DNA of 64,000 nucleotides from Azophilus sp026709365 (lineage in GTDB: Bacteria; Pseudomonadota; Gammaproteobacteria; Pseudomonadales; Azotimanducaceae), in NCBI GenBank assembly GCA_965200175.1, contig OZ241345.1:1240001-1304000 (forward strand), given 5' to 3'. Shown piece after piece: positions 9,376 to 18,310 of this stretch. The stretch's first letter is position 1. Every line of letters starts with the position of its first letter. The position numbers were made by a program, and so were the translations under genes. The notes under the pieces were generated by a model. That model was not told where the DNA came from. It did not search any database and was given only the letters and a program-made list of their open reading frames with translations.

Positions 9376-9427
9376 CCTTGACATTTTGAAGAATGCGGCG
9401 CGAACCTTGGGCTTTGCGTTAGCCTGA
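9376..9427 (+). repeat. 52-bp direct repeat, left copy, flanking the Septu-like cassette
   Basis: This copy matches 11896-11947 at 50 of 52 positions by eye (from CCTTGAC to GTTAGCCTGA). The pair brackets the HNH + ATPase genes. The right copy sits immediately upstream of the acyl-CoA synthetase ribosome binding site. Confidence 0.9.
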
Positions 9428-9562
9428 AAAGCGCCACCAGAGGAGATTCGGCAGGTGTTGATGGGCATTGGGTGCAAACGCCGGCACAGGCCAACCAAGC
9501 GCCGATCGACTGAATCCATGGGCTGGGGCGTGGAACGCCTCAGAGGCGGGGGTACATGCAGG

Positions 9563-10183
9563 CTATTCCGTTCGGGTTCCGGGAAACGCGGCGGTCAATC
9601 TGCGGCGCATGTCCTCGTCGTCATGGAACACGGCCATCCAAACGCTGAAAAATCCGGTTCCCAAGGCGACTTTAACGGCGAGAATTCGTGAATCGTCGTT
9701 GCTGATGAGGCATCGCACCTCGACCGCCTGATCCCAGGCCTGACGCCGCCGGTGACGCCGCCGATCAGTGCACGTTCCTGTTTCGCCCAGCCCCACTAGG
9801 TCAAACAGCGCGGAAGCCTTATGGTGCTCGTCGTCCGATAAGTTCGCGTTTACAGTCACCCTTCCGCCCGACTGATAAGCGAAAGCTCTGAATGTGTCGT
9901 CACGATCCGGCCAAAGAAGTCCCTCCCTTGACTCATTCTTGTCCGACTTTCGGCTGTTGCAGTTGACGCATCCGAGCAGGAAATTCGACCATTCGGTTTT
10001 GAGCTGCTTTTCAACCGATTTTGGGACGACGTGCTCTACGTGCAGATCACCAGGACGCTCGCAATAGCTGCAATAGTCGCCGATTCTCTCCGTCAGAGGA
10101 ACTTTTGCGTATCTATAGTGGGAAAAACGAATGCGCGAGCCATCTTCTCCGATTGGCCACGGTCCACGGTTGATTGATCGCAT
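9563..10183 (-). CDS. HNH endonuclease, PtuB-like partner of the upstream ATPase
   Basis: The 206-residue product has a zinc-bound HNH fold: C38-x2-C41, the HVEHVVP segment with H48/H51, N67 in NFLLG, then C72-x2-C75-N with K79. This is the pattern of PtuB in Septu anti-phage systems and of related retron effectors. It begins 18 bases after the ATPase stop and is on the same strand, the usual ptuA-ptuB order. Septu effectors cleave nucleic acid on infection; here that role is inferred from family and context. The gene has lower GC than its neighbours, as expected for an acquired defence module. Confidence 0.75.
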   Translation of the reverse strand: MRSINRGPWPIGEDGSRIRFSHYRYAKVPLTERIGDYCSYCERPGDLHVEHVVPKSVEKQLKTEWSNFLLGCVNCNSRKSDKNESREGLLWPDRDDTFRAFAYQSGGRVTVNANLSDDEHHKASALFDLVGLGETGTCTDRRRHRRRQAWDQAVEVRCLISNDDSRILAVKVALGTGFFSVWMAVFHDDEDMRRRLTAAFPGTRTE

Positions 10184-10201
10184 CGGGATTTTTGAACTTC
10201 G

Positions 10202-11488
10202 CTACTCGACCGCCGAACGGCGCAACTTTAGGAGTGCCGCGTATGCCGGATTGTCTGAGAACCGCGCTTCAATCTGGTTCAACTCGGCCTTGGCTTTCTG
10301 GATATCGGCATGATTGTCGTTCAAGTTATCAAGAAGGCTGTAGTAGCGCTCTGCCGCAACTTCCATTTCCAGAAACAGCTTGCTTCGTTGCGGGCAATCA
10401 ACACCCATGGTTTCTTCGGCCACATCCTCGATGCTGAAATACTCCCGGCGTTCTACCAGAAGGCTCTCGTCGCTGAGGTTGACAAGGCCGTGACCGCTTA
10501 GCGATTGAATAATGAAGGGAGAATGTGTCGATGCGATGAACTGTATTTTTGGGAAGAGAGTGGTCAGATTGCGCACGACAGCGCGTTGCCAGTTCGGGTG
10601 TAAGTGAAGGTCGAGTTCATCAATGAGCGCCACGCCTTCGGTCTCGCTGGGCGCTTCGCGCCCTAGATGGGGGTTTAGCTGCACGCACCGCAAAGCGATA
10701 TCGGCGGCAAGCGCAGTCATGGTCCGTTGTCCGTCGCTCAAGAAGCCGAAGGGGTAGCGCTCTTTAGTTGAAAAATCGAGGGCAATGTCGTCTAAATCGA
10801 AATCGTACAGCGCCTGATCCACTCCCTCAACGCAGCCGACGATCGCCGAATAGACTGCCTGGAGACTTTCCAGCGTTTGATCTTTCTGTATGCTGATTAG
10901 CGCCATTTTCTTGATCCACCGGCGCAACAAATCCGATGAAACCGCTGGGTCCAAGCTGCCGCGGTAGGCTTGGAAACGTGATGACTTGCCGAGAGGCTCC
11001 CGTACGGCAGAACGAGCTTGCTTTGTTGTTCGCGGCTCGATCCACAGACGCCCCGTGCTGTACGAAACAATAAGCGGAAAGTTCGTTTCGGGATTGTTCT
11101 CGCGAAAGTGTTCGGCGACGCACTTCGTGAGCGCCCGTGCGCCCACTCGATTCGTTCGGCCGTTCAGCGACGCCAATTCACGAGTCCAATCAAAGTCCGA
11201 CCGGTGAGCGTGCCCTGCGCAGCCGACCCTGCAGGGTGTCATCGGTTCGAATGAGGAAAACTCTCCGTTTCGCCTAGTCTCCCGTCTGATGTATTCTCGC
11301 TTGATGGAGGGTGCCTGCGAATGGGGGATGCCCAGCAGATAGGCACCCGCTCCGATGCGGAGCGCGTCTAGTATGGCCGTCTTGCCGGTGCCGTTGTCGC
11401 CCACCAGCAGCGTGAACTGGGGGTGAAGCTCGAAGGACTCCTCCCTGAATTTCTTGAAGTTGGTGACGGTGAGCCGATCAATGCGCAT
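10202..11488 (-). CDS. AAA/ABC-type ATPase, PtuA-like (Septu-type defence)
   Basis: The 428-residue product opens with an SMC/RecF-like strand (MRIDRLTVTNFKKF) and a Walker A at about residues 30-37 (GDNGTGKT). It continues with an ABC-like signature (FLSDGQRTM), a Walker B (ALIDELDLHLHP) and an H-loop (ASTHSPF). This is the overall architecture of PtuA, OLD-like and other defence ATPases. The ATG at 11488 is used because it gives the family N-terminus; an in-frame extension reaches 11821 but does not look like part of the enzyme. The HNH gene follows after 18 bases. The pair is most like Septu type I; assignment rests on domain pairing, not on a search. Confidence 0.75.
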   Translation of the reverse strand: MRIDRLTVTNFKKFREESFELHPQFTLLVGDNGTGKTAILDALRIGAGAYLLGIPHSQAPSIKREYIRRETRRNGEFSSFEPMTPCRVGCAGHAHRSDFDWTRELASLNGRTNRVGARALTKCVAEHFRENNPETNFPLIVSYSTGRLWIEPRTTKQARSAVREPLGKSSRFQAYRGSLDPAVSSDLLRRWIKKMALISIQKDQTLESLQAVYSAIVGCVEGVDQALYDFDLDDIALDFSTKERYPFGFLSDGQRTMTALAADIALRCVQLNPHLGREAPSETEGVALIDELDLHLHPNWQRAVVRNLTTLFPKIQFIASTHSPFIIQSLSGHGLVNLSDESLLVERREYFSIEDVAEETMGVDCPQRSKLFLEMEVAAERYYSLLDNLNDNHADIQKAKAELNQIEARFSDNPAYAALLKLRRSAVE

Positions 11489-11805
11489 TAGGTTGGCCGC
11501 TCGGGGGAGGTCGCTCAGCGGTATTCTGCCATCGAGGGACGGTTCATGGGAAGACTGACTGACAGCCGCCCCCGCTCTGTGTGTTGACCCAATTTGAACT
11601 GTCCCCCAAGCCCCAAGGTGTGGCGACCCCGCAGATGCTGAACGAGGGTTCGTTGGCCGATAGCTAAGCCTCGCCGATACGGCATCATCTTCCGGAGCCA
11701 TGCCGCAAGCGAGGCGGTACTCTGCGCTGCCGTTGAGCCGGTGACCTGTTTTGCGGAGGCTTTCCAGCAACGCCGCGTCATTAACCGCTGGGACCGCGAG
11801 CCTGT
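11489..11805. other. Non-coding spacer upstream of the Septu-like ATPase, with an IS21-like terminal motif
   Basis: About 320 bases without a gene I can support. Positions 11582-11606 (TGTTGACCCAATTTGAACTG, then TCCCC) resemble the terminal repeats of IS21-family elements (TGTTGATCC..., TGAACTGACCCC). No transposase is nearby, so at most this is a solo end. The region must hold the cassette promoter. Confidence 0.3.
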
Positions 11806-11894
11806 GCGGGCTCACAAACATTTCGGAATCTGACCCACGCGACGAGCGTGCGGAGTTTCGCGCAGCGAAACTACATACGCGACCGTCAGGTCGC
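11806..11894. repeat. Family A composite palindromic repeat, copy A1
   Basis: Modules in order: CATTTCGGAATCTGACCCACG, then the stem GAGTTTCGCGCAGCGAAACT at 11853-11872, then a variable stem CGCGACCGTCAGGTCGCG. The A copy adjoins the right-hand 52-bp direct repeat. Confidence 0.85.
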
Positions 11895-11895
11895 G

Positions 11896-11947
11896 CCTTG
11901 ACTTTCTGAAGAATGCGGCGCGAACCTTGGGCTTTGCGTTAGCCTGA
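11896..11947 (+). repeat. 52-bp direct repeat, right copy, flanking the Septu-like cassette
   Basis: Partner of 9376-9427. It ends 30 bases before the ATG of the acyl-CoA synthetase, so it probably includes that gene's native promoter or leader, and the left copy would be the duplicated one. Confidence 0.9.
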
Positions 11948-11976
11948 TTGAGTCTGGAGAGTCTTAGGAGGAAACC

Positions 11977-13530
11977 ATGCAAACACTGGCGGACGTCACG
12001 AGGGAAAACGCTGCGCGGCAGCCGGACCGCATCGCGCTCACCTACGTCAACGATGGCCGCAGCTGGACCTATGCGGCACTTGACGCCGAATCGAACCGGG
12101 TGGCCCAGGCGCTGCTGGCGGCGGGCGTTGGCGCCGGGGACCGCATTGCCTACTTGGACCGCAATTCGCCGGAGTACTTTCCGTACCTGTTCGGTGGCGC
12201 CAAGGTCAATGCGGTGTCCGTGGCGGTCAATTGGCGTCTGGCGCCGCCGGAGATGGAGTACATCCTCAACAACAGCGGGGCCGCCGTGCTCATGGTGGGC
12301 GAGGAGTTTCTCGACGCCTTGGGCCGGATGCGGCTGCCGGCGGTTGCCGCCGTTATCGTGCTGGGCGATCCGGGGGATTCGGGCCATCAGACCTATGACC
12401 AATGGCTGGCGGGGCATCCCGACATCGACCCCCAGATGCCGGTTGAGGCCGAAGACACCTGCTACCAGCTCTACACCTCCGGCACCACGGGGCTGCCCAA
12501 GGGCGTGGAGCTGACCCACGCCAACTTCCTCCACTGCCTGTCCACCAGCCTCGCTGCGCTGGCCATGGATGCCGATTCGGTGAATCTGGTCTGCATGCCG
12601 CTGTTCCACATTTCCGGCAGCGGCTGGGGGGTGGTGGGCCTGTATCACGGCGCCCGCAGCCTGTTGCTCAGGGATGTGGACCTGCCGTTGATCCTGCGCC
12701 TGATCGGCGCAGAGCAGGTCACCCATGCGCTCTTCGTGCCCGCCGTGCTGCAGTTCCTGCTGGCCGTTCCGGGCGCGCGCGATGCCGACTACGCCTCGCT
12801 GCGCGCCATCACCTACGGCGCCTCGCCCATCACCGAAAGCGTGCTTGTCGCCGCCCTGCAAACCTTCGGCTGCAAGTTCTACCAAGCCTATGGCCTCACC
12901 GAGACCACCGGCGCGATAGCGCTTCTGCACGACGAGGACCATGATCCGGGCGGCGCGCGGGCGCATCTGTTGCGCTCCTGCGGCAAGGCCATCGCCAACC
13001 ACCAGATCCGCATCGTCGATGCCGTCACCTTGGCGGACAAGGCACCGGGCGAAGTGGGCGAAATCTGGGTCAAGGGGCCGCAGAACATGAAAGGCTACTG
13101 GCGGAACCCGGATGCCACCCGCGAAGCCCTTGTGGGCGATTGGCTGCGCACGGGCGATGCGGGCTACCTGCGCGACGGCTACCTGTTCATCCACGATCGG
13201 GTGAAGGACATGATCATCTCCGGCGGCGAGAACATCTACCCCGCCGAGATCGAGAACGTGCTGATGCAGCACGACGGCATCGCTGATGCCGCCGTGATCG
13301 GCGTGCCCAGCGAGCGTTGGGGCGAGGCGGTTAAGGCCATCGTCAAGCCTGCCGATTCAGCCCTGACCGAGGAGGGAGTGATCGGCTTCTGCCGCCAGCG
13401 GCTGGCGCATTACAAGTGCCCCGCGTCGGTGGACTGGATCGACGAGCTGCCGCGCAATCCATCGGGCAAAATCCTCAAGGTCGAGTTGCGCAAACCCTAT
13501 TGGGAGGGGCGGGAGCGGCAGGTGTCCTGA
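11977..13530 (+). CDS. Long-chain acyl-CoA synthetase (AMP-binding, FadD-like)
   Basis: The enzyme activates a carboxylic acid, probably a fatty acid, to its acyl-CoA through an acyl-adenylate. All ANL-superfamily motifs are visible: the P-loop YTSGTTGLPKGVELTH, YGLTETTG (A5), GWLRTGDAGYL with RVKDMIISGGENIYP (A7-A8), and the catalytic lysine region NPSGKILK near the C-terminus. Length (517 residues) is normal. An excellent AGGAGG lies seven bases before the ATG. It stands alone, followed by a hairpin at 13581-13603. Substrate chain length cannot be told from the sequence. Confidence 0.92.
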   Translation: MQTLADVTRENAARQPDRIALTYVNDGRSWTYAALDAESNRVAQALLAAGVGAGDRIAYLDRNSPEYFPYLFGGAKVNAVSVAVNWRLAPPEMEYILNNSGAAVLMVGEEFLDALGRMRLPAVAAVIVLGDPGDSGHQTYDQWLAGHPDIDPQMPVEAEDTCYQLYTSGTTGLPKGVELTHANFLHCLSTSLAALAMDADSVNLVCMPLFHISGSGWGVVGLYHGARSLLLRDVDLPLILRLIGAEQVTHALFVPAVLQFLLAVPGARDADYASLRAITYGASPITESVLVAALQTFGCKFYQAYGLTETTGAIALLHDEDHDPGGARAHLLRSCGKAIANHQIRIVDAVTLADKAPGEVGEIWVKGPQNMKGYWRNPDATREALVGDWLRTGDAGYLRDGYLFIHDRVKDMIISGGENIYPAEIENVLMQHDGIADAAVIGVPSERWGEAVKAIVKPADSALTEEGVIGFCRQRLAHYKCPASVDWIDELPRNPSGKILKVELRKPYWEGRERQVS

Positions 13531-13580
13531 ATGGCCGTCACCGCAAGCGCGCTCGTTGAAGCCGTTGTTGGCCAAGTCCC

Positions 13581-13603
13581 GGAATGCCCGATTCCGGCAT
13601 TCC
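13581..13603. terminator. Hairpin between convergent genes
   Basis: An 8-bp stem GGAATGCC/GGCATTCC with a 7-base loop lies between the acyl-CoA synthetase stop and the convergent solute-binding protein stop. There is no T tract, so it may act only as a 3' end stabiliser. Confidence 0.5.
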
Positions 13604-13624
13604 GATCTCCCGCGACCGGCGGGG

Positions 13625-14830
13625 TCAATAGCTCACCGACTCCTCCAGCACCACGAAGCGCCCATCCCGAACCTGCGACAGGACGCTCGCCTTCACGCCG
13701 TGATGCCTTTCCGGCGAGAAGAAGAGGCTGTAGCCGAAAATGTCCGTGTAATCCCCGATGGCCTCAATCCCCCGGACCAGCCCATCGACCGTCAGTTCGC
13801 GCCCGGCGTTTTCCAAGGCCAGCAGCGTCAGGTCGGCTGCGCGGTAGCCCTCCATCGCCGCCAGCCCCGGGTCCTTGCGGTACTTGGCCCGGTACTTGTC
13901 CCACCACGCCTGCACGGCGGGCGGCTTCGGATCATCCGGGTAGAGCTTCGCCATGTGCGAGAACACGTAGTACCCCTCGCCGCTTTCGTGGTCGGCAATG
14001 ACCTGGGCGTAGGTTGCGTTGTTGCCGACCCAGGCGACGTCCTCCCATCCCATCCTGCGGGCGGCGTCGAGAATGAGGATCGTGTCCCGATGCACGGTGC
14101 CCATGGCCACCATGTCGCACCCGGCGTCGCGCAGGTGCCGGACGGCATCCGTGAAATCCTCCTCCGACGGCTTGTGGGAGGATCGGGCCACTAGGCGCAT
14201 GCCCATGCCCGCCAACTGGCCTTCGGCGGCATCCAGGGTCTCATGCCCGTACTCGGACTCATGGTGGATGACGCAGACGGACCGCTTGCCCTCGTTCTCC
14301 ACGAAGTGCCGCACCGCGGCGCGGACCTCATCGTAGTAGATGCCCCGTTGGGTGAACTTCAGGGGGTGGAACGGCTCCACCATCTGGCGCCCGCCGCTGC
14401 CGGCAAAGAGGTTCGGAACCCCGGCCATGAACAGCCTCGGCGCAATGACGTTGTTCATCGGCGTCCCCAACCCCATCAACATGGCGAAGATGCCGTCCCG
14501 GTTGATGAGCTTGTCGGCGGCCTGACGGGCCTTGGCTAGCTCGTAGCCCGTGTCCTCCACCACAAGGCGGATCAGCCGTCCATGCACGCCTCCCGCCTCG
14601 TTGGCCTCATCGAAGCGCATGCGCGCGCCGTTGGTGGCGCCGACGCCCCAGATGGCCGCCGGCCCGGATAGGTCCGTGTGGCTGCCGATGATGATGTCGG
14701 TCTTGGTGACGCCGCGTACCGGCGGGGCGCCGGAGCCGCCGTCCGCCGCCATTTCCGAACCGCCCCCGCTGTCCCCGCCGCAGCCCGCCAAGGCCAGCGC
14801 ACCGGCCAGCAGGAAGATCAATCCTCTCAT
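13625..14830 (-). CDS. ABC transporter solute-binding lipoprotein, branched-chain amino acid (LivJ) type
   Basis: The product is a periplasmic binding protein of the Peripla_BP_6 type. It has a lipoprotein signal with lipobox LALAGC, a Gly/Ser linker, then the ligand-binding fold (IIIGSHTDLSGPAA, GARMRFDEANEAGGVHGR, LVVEDTGYELAKARQAADKL, YRAADLTLLALENAGREL). The start at 14830 gives a normal-length signal peptide; an ATG 24 bases upstream is also possible. No permease or ATPase genes are next to it, so it is an orphan, or serves a transporter encoded elsewhere. Ligand is unknown; this family binds amino acids, amides or aromatic acids. Confidence 0.85.
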   Translation of the reverse strand: MRGLIFLLAGALALAGCGGDSGGGSEMAADGGSGAPPVRGVTKTDIIIGSHTDLSGPAAIWGVGATNGARMRFDEANEAGGVHGRLIRLVVEDTGYELAKARQAADKLINRDGIFAMLMGLGTPMNNVIAPRLFMAGVPNLFAGSGGRQMVEPFHPLKFTQRGIYYDEVRAAVRHFVENEGKRSVCVIHHESEYGHETLDAAEGQLAGMGMRLVARSSHKPSEEDFTDAVRHLRDAGCDMVAMGTVHRDTILILDAARRMGWEDVAWVGNNATYAQVIADHESGEGYYVFSHMAKLYPDDPKPPAVQAWWDKYRAKYRKDPGLAAMEGYRAADLTLLALENAGRELTVDGLVRGIEAIGDYTDIFGYSLFFSPERHHGVKASVLSQVRDGRFVVLEESVSY

Positions 14831-14904
14831 CAACGACAGCCTCTTCGACCCCAATGTGGGCGAGGAGGCATTCTACTCAAGCGTGGCGTTCGACGGAAAT
14901 GCGC

Positions 14905-14956
14905 GCCCGCGCACCCGCTTTGCGGGTGCGTTTGAGTTTCGCTGGCGCGAAACTCC
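14905..14956. repeat. Family A composite repeat, copy A2 (short)
   Basis: Hairpin GCACCCGCTTTGCGGGTGC followed by the GAGTTTCGC/GCGAAACTC stem. It lies in the divergent region between the solute-binding protein and the DUF2141 gene. Confidence 0.85.
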
Positions 14957-15067
14957 GCTGCCGCTTCGTTTCCGCGATGGCCGTTTCGTCGCGCGCCTGT
15001 TGTCAAATCGGTTCCGGCAGCGTTAAGTTGGATGGCGGATCAGCAAGTGGCCCTTGGGAGCGCAACC

Positions 15068-15496
15068 ATGAACACCCGCAGCCGCATCAACGCAGGCTTG
15101 CTCGCCGTGACGCTTGGCGTTGCTGGGCAAGCCGCGTCCGGAACCCTGACCATCGTGATCGAGGGCATCCGTGACGCCAGCGGCGCCGTGCAGGTGCAGG
15201 TGCTGGCCGGACCGGCGCAGTTCGAGGGGGAGGGTGCGGCGGCGCAGTTCCGTGAGACGGCCGTGGAAGGTTCGCTGACGCTTGCGGCAGATGGCCTGCC
15301 GCCCGGAGAGTACGCCATCCGCGTCATGCACGACCGCAACGGCAACGACGAGCTCGACGTCAACTTCGTCGGCCTGCCCATCGAACCCTACGGGTTCTCC
15401 AACAATGCCAAGGGCCGGTTTGGCCCGGCCGCATGGAAGGATGCGCACTTTGAGCTGGACGGCGACGCAACCCAAGTGATTCGCCTGGTCCATTAG
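15068..15496 (+). CDS. DUF2141 family exported protein
   Basis: The 142-residue product has a signal peptide (hydrophobic stretch ending QAASG) and the DUF2141 signature: MHDRNGNDELDVNFVGLP, then EPYGFSNNAKGRFGPA. The fold is a small beta-sandwich of unknown function. It is 50 bases upstream of the carotenoid oxygenase on the same strand, and the two are probably co-transcribed; in many bacteria DUF2141 proteins sit near carotenoid or lipid genes, so a linked membrane role is a reasonable inference. Confidence 0.85.
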   Translation: MNTRSRINAGLLAVTLGVAGQAASGTLTIVIEGIRDASGAVQVQVLAGPAQFEGEGAAAQFRETAVEGSLTLAADGLPPGEYAIRVMHDRNGNDELDVNFVGLPIEPYGFSNNAKGRFGPAAWKDAHFELDGDATQVIRLVH

Positions 15497-15546
15497 ACGG
15501 GCCGGACCGTCAACTGCGCAACGGCGGCAGTGCAATCGGAGGCGGG

Positions 15547-17085
15547 ATGATGCAAAGACGGGAGTTTTCGAAGCTGTTGGCGTTGCTGGCCTGCCCTTGG
15601 CCGGCCCGCGCTCTTGCTCCACGCGAGGATGCGGACTTCTTGGAACGCTTTGCGAAGGCGTTGCGCGAGCGGCCTTGGCTGGCGGCTTGGAGCAACATCG
15701 AGCGTGAACGCCACCAAGGCGATGCGGCCGTTTCCGGCCGCTGGCCGGAGGAGCTGCGCGGCGCGCTGTACCGCACCGGCCCAGCCCAACACGAGGTGTA
15801 CGGCTACCGCAACCATCACTGGTTCGACGGCGACGGCATGGTGCAGGCGTGGCGAATCGACGGGAGTGGCGTGCGTCACCAGGCGCGGCTGGTTGAAACC
15901 GCCAAAGTGCAGGCGGAACGCGCCGCGGGCCGGGCCTTGCATCCCGGCCTGATGGCGGCGCCGCCCGGCGCCTCCCGGCTGACCCGCCCCGATGACGTGA
16001 ACTTGGCCAACACCAGCGTTCTGCACCACCACGGTCGCCTGCTGGCGCTTTGGGAGGCGGGCAGCCCCTATGCGATCGACCCGCACGACTTGACCACCGT
16101 TGGCCCCTATGCGTTTGCCGAGGCTGGCGGCGGCTTAAGCCTGCGCGGCGCACCGTTTTCCGCCCATCCGCGGGTGGACGTGGACGGCAGCGTCTGGAAC
16201 TTCGGCTATGCCTCGGCGGCGGGCCTGCTGGTGCTTTGGCACATCGGCGCCGACGGCAGGCTGCTTCGCGCCGGGCGCGTGGCGGTGGACCCGATGACCA
16301 TGCCGCACGACTTCGTGGTTACCGAACGGCATCTCGTGCTGCTGCTGCCGCCCTTCCATTACCGGCCCGAGGCAGAGGCTGAAGGCTTCTTGAACCAGCA
16401 TGAATGGCGACCCGAGGATCCGTGCCGCGTATTGGTGGTGGACAAGAACGACTTTTCCAGCCATTACTTCCTGGAGTTGCCCGCGCAGTGGGTCTTCCAC
16501 TTCGGCAACGCCTGGGAGGACAGCGCCGGGGTCATTCGCTTCGATGCCGCCAGAGCGCATGATCCGGGCATCATGACCGGCACGTTCACGGAAGTCATGC
16601 GCGGCAACCCGATCTACCGCGAAAGCAGCCTTGCGCGGCACCACAGCTATCGAATCGACACCCGAACTCGATCGATTGCCGAGCGCGCCATGCTGGAGCC
16701 TGGGCTGCATTCCGAGTTTCCCGGCGTTGATCCGAGGGTGGGCTGCCGCCGCTACCGCAAGCTCGTGTTTCTGTCCCAGCGCGAGGGAACGCTGGCGGAG
16801 CACGGTGCGTTGAACGAGGTCAGCTGGCTCGACATGGAAAGCGGCCGACGCGACTTCTTCCGCTACCCGGACGAGCAGATTCCCGAGGAGCATCTGGTCG
16901 TGCCCCGGCCTGGCAGCGAGCCGGAGTCCGGCGGTTGGATACTCGGCACCGCATACGATTGGCGGCGTCGCGCCCATGTGCTCAATCTGTTCGCCGCTGA
17001 GGGGATTGCCGATGGTCCGGTGGCCGCAGCGGAGCTGCCCTACGCGATTCCGCTGGGCCTGCATGGCCAGTTCGTGGCGGGGTGA
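15547..17085 (+). CDS. Carotenoid cleavage oxygenase (RPE65 family), Tat-exported
   Basis: These non-haem iron enzymes cleave carotenoids or related polyenes with O2 and hold Fe(II) with four histidines. The 512-residue product shows family landmarks: GALYRTGPAQ, NHHWFDGDGMV, NTSVLHHHGRLLALWEAG, and iron-ligand regions FSAHPRVD, MPHDFVV, VFHFGNAWED and the C-terminal GLHGQF. The N-terminus has RREFSK followed by a hydrophobic segment, which fits a twin-arginine signal, so the enzyme would be exported folded with iron. GGAGGCGGG lies six bases before the start. Substrate is unknown; no carotenoid synthesis genes are in the window. Confidence 0.87.
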   Translation: MMQRREFSKLLALLACPWPARALAPREDADFLERFAKALRERPWLAAWSNIERERHQGDAAVSGRWPEELRGALYRTGPAQHEVYGYRNHHWFDGDGMVQAWRIDGSGVRHQARLVETAKVQAERAAGRALHPGLMAAPPGASRLTRPDDVNLANTSVLHHHGRLLALWEAGSPYAIDPHDLTTVGPYAFAEAGGGLSLRGAPFSAHPRVDVDGSVWNFGYASAAGLLVLWHIGADGRLLRAGRVAVDPMTMPHDFVVTERHLVLLLPPFHYRPEAEAEGFLNQHEWRPEDPCRVLVVDKNDFSSHYFLELPAQWVFHFGNAWEDSAGVIRFDAARAHDPGIMTGTFTEVMRGNPIYRESSLARHHSYRIDTRTRSIAERAMLEPGLHSEFPGVDPRVGCRRYRKLVFLSQREGTLAEHGALNEVSWLDMESGRRDFFRYPDEQIPEEHLVVPRPGSEPESGGWILGTAYDWRRRAHVLNLFAAEGIADGPVAAAELPYAIPLGLHGQFVAG

Positions 17086-17175
17086 TCCGCTTGCGCTTGA
17101 CTACCCGCTCGCCCTGCGGAACCGGCCCGAAGAACTGCGCTCCAGCCGTGCCTGCGGCCACCTGTTCAAGCCGCG

Positions 17176-18192
17176 TTAGAGATCGCTGCGCCGCAGCAGT
17201 CCCCACTCATCCTGCAAGGGCATGACGGGCATCTGCGCCCTCGTTCGGCAGTGGCGCAGCAGCAGGCGCTCCAGGGACAGCCAAGGGTCGCCGAGCACCG
17301 TGCCCTTGACTTGCTGGTCGATGACGGCCAGTTCCGCCAGCACGGATTCGACGCCGCCGGCCCGGCGCTTGAAGTCGGCTGCCGTGCCGCGCCGGTGGGC
17401 GGGCATCCAAGCACCGGATTCAAGACGGCGCAGTTGGCTGGTGAAGGCGCCGAGCAGGGCCATGATGGCGACGCCCTCCTCGCGCAGGGTGCGCTGCACC
17501 CGCAGCACCCGCTTGGCGTCGCCGGCGAAGGCTGCGTCGATCAATTCGTAGGCATCGTAGTGGGCGGTGTCCTCCACCGCGGCGGCGATGCTGCGCGCAT
17601 CAATGGGCTGGCGCAGGTCGAGCAGCTTGAGCTTCTCAATCTCCTGCACCGCCGCCAGCAAGTTGCCCTCCACCCGCTCGGCGAGATAGGCGAAGGCCTC
17701 GCGGTTGAGTTCAAGCCCCGCATCGCGCAGGCGCGCCGCCAGCCAACGGGGCAGTTCGCGGATGCCGACGGGCCAGACCAGGACGATGACGCCGGCCTTG
17801 TCCAAGGCCTTGAACCAGGCGCTGGACCGCTGCCGCCCTTCGAGGCGGCCGGTGCGGATCAGCAGCAGCACGTCCTCGTGCCGGGCGCCGGCGTACTCAC
17901 GCAGGATGTCGGATGCCTTGCGGTCGATCTTGTTGGCGGGCGGGCGCAGATCGATCACCTTGCGCTCCGCGAACAGCGACTGGCTGGCGGCTTCGGCGAT
18001 CAGCTCGTCCCAGTTGAAGCCGCTCTCGACATGCAGGACCCGGCGTTCGGAATAGCCTTGGCGGCGGGCGGCGGCGAGGATGGCGTCGCAAGCCTCCTCC
18101 ACCAGCAGGGTTTCGTCGCCCGACACCAGGTATAGCGGCGCAAGCGCTTTTTCCAGTTGCGCCCGGAGGGCTTCAGGCTTGACTTGCATCAT
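17176..18192 (-). CDS. holA: DNA polymerase III delta subunit
   Basis: HolA is the clamp-loader delta subunit that opens the beta sliding clamp. The 338-residue product has the start LYLVSGDETLLVEEA (degenerate P-loop region), FAERKVIDLRPP, a lid region with LAERVEGNLLAAVQEIEKLKLL, and a C-terminal collar domain. Position downstream of leuS and lptE on the same strand is the conserved gammaproteobacterial order leuS-lptE-holA. A 118-base gap separates it from lptE, longer than usual. Confidence 0.93.
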   Translation of the reverse strand: MMQVKPEALRAQLEKALAPLYLVSGDETLLVEEACDAILAAARRQGYSERRVLHVESGFNWDELIAEAASQSLFAERKVIDLRPPANKIDRKASDILREYAGARHEDVLLLIRTGRLEGRQRSSAWFKALDKAGVIVLVWPVGIRELPRWLAARLRDAGLELNREAFAYLAERVEGNLLAAVQEIEKLKLLDLRQPIDARSIAAAVEDTAHYDAYELIDAAFAGDAKRVLRVQRTLREEGVAIMALLGAFTSQLRRLESGAWMPAHRRGTAADFKRRAGGVESVLAELAVIDQQVKGTVLGDPWLSLERLLLRHCRTRAQMPVMPLQDEWGLLRRSDL

Positions 18193-18310
18193 TCACTGCC
18201 GTATCAGTCCAGCCGTCAGGTTTCGCTGCAAAGCGCGACGCCCAGCTCCGGCGCAATTCCGCGGAGCGAGTCCTGTCCTCGACGGGAGCGTCGGAACGCG
18301 CGCGCCGGGT

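Noticed and set aside
11489..11821. N-terminal extension of the PtuA-like ATPase
   Set aside because: The family starts at the MRIDRL strand directly before Walker A; the 111 extra residues have no ATPase features.
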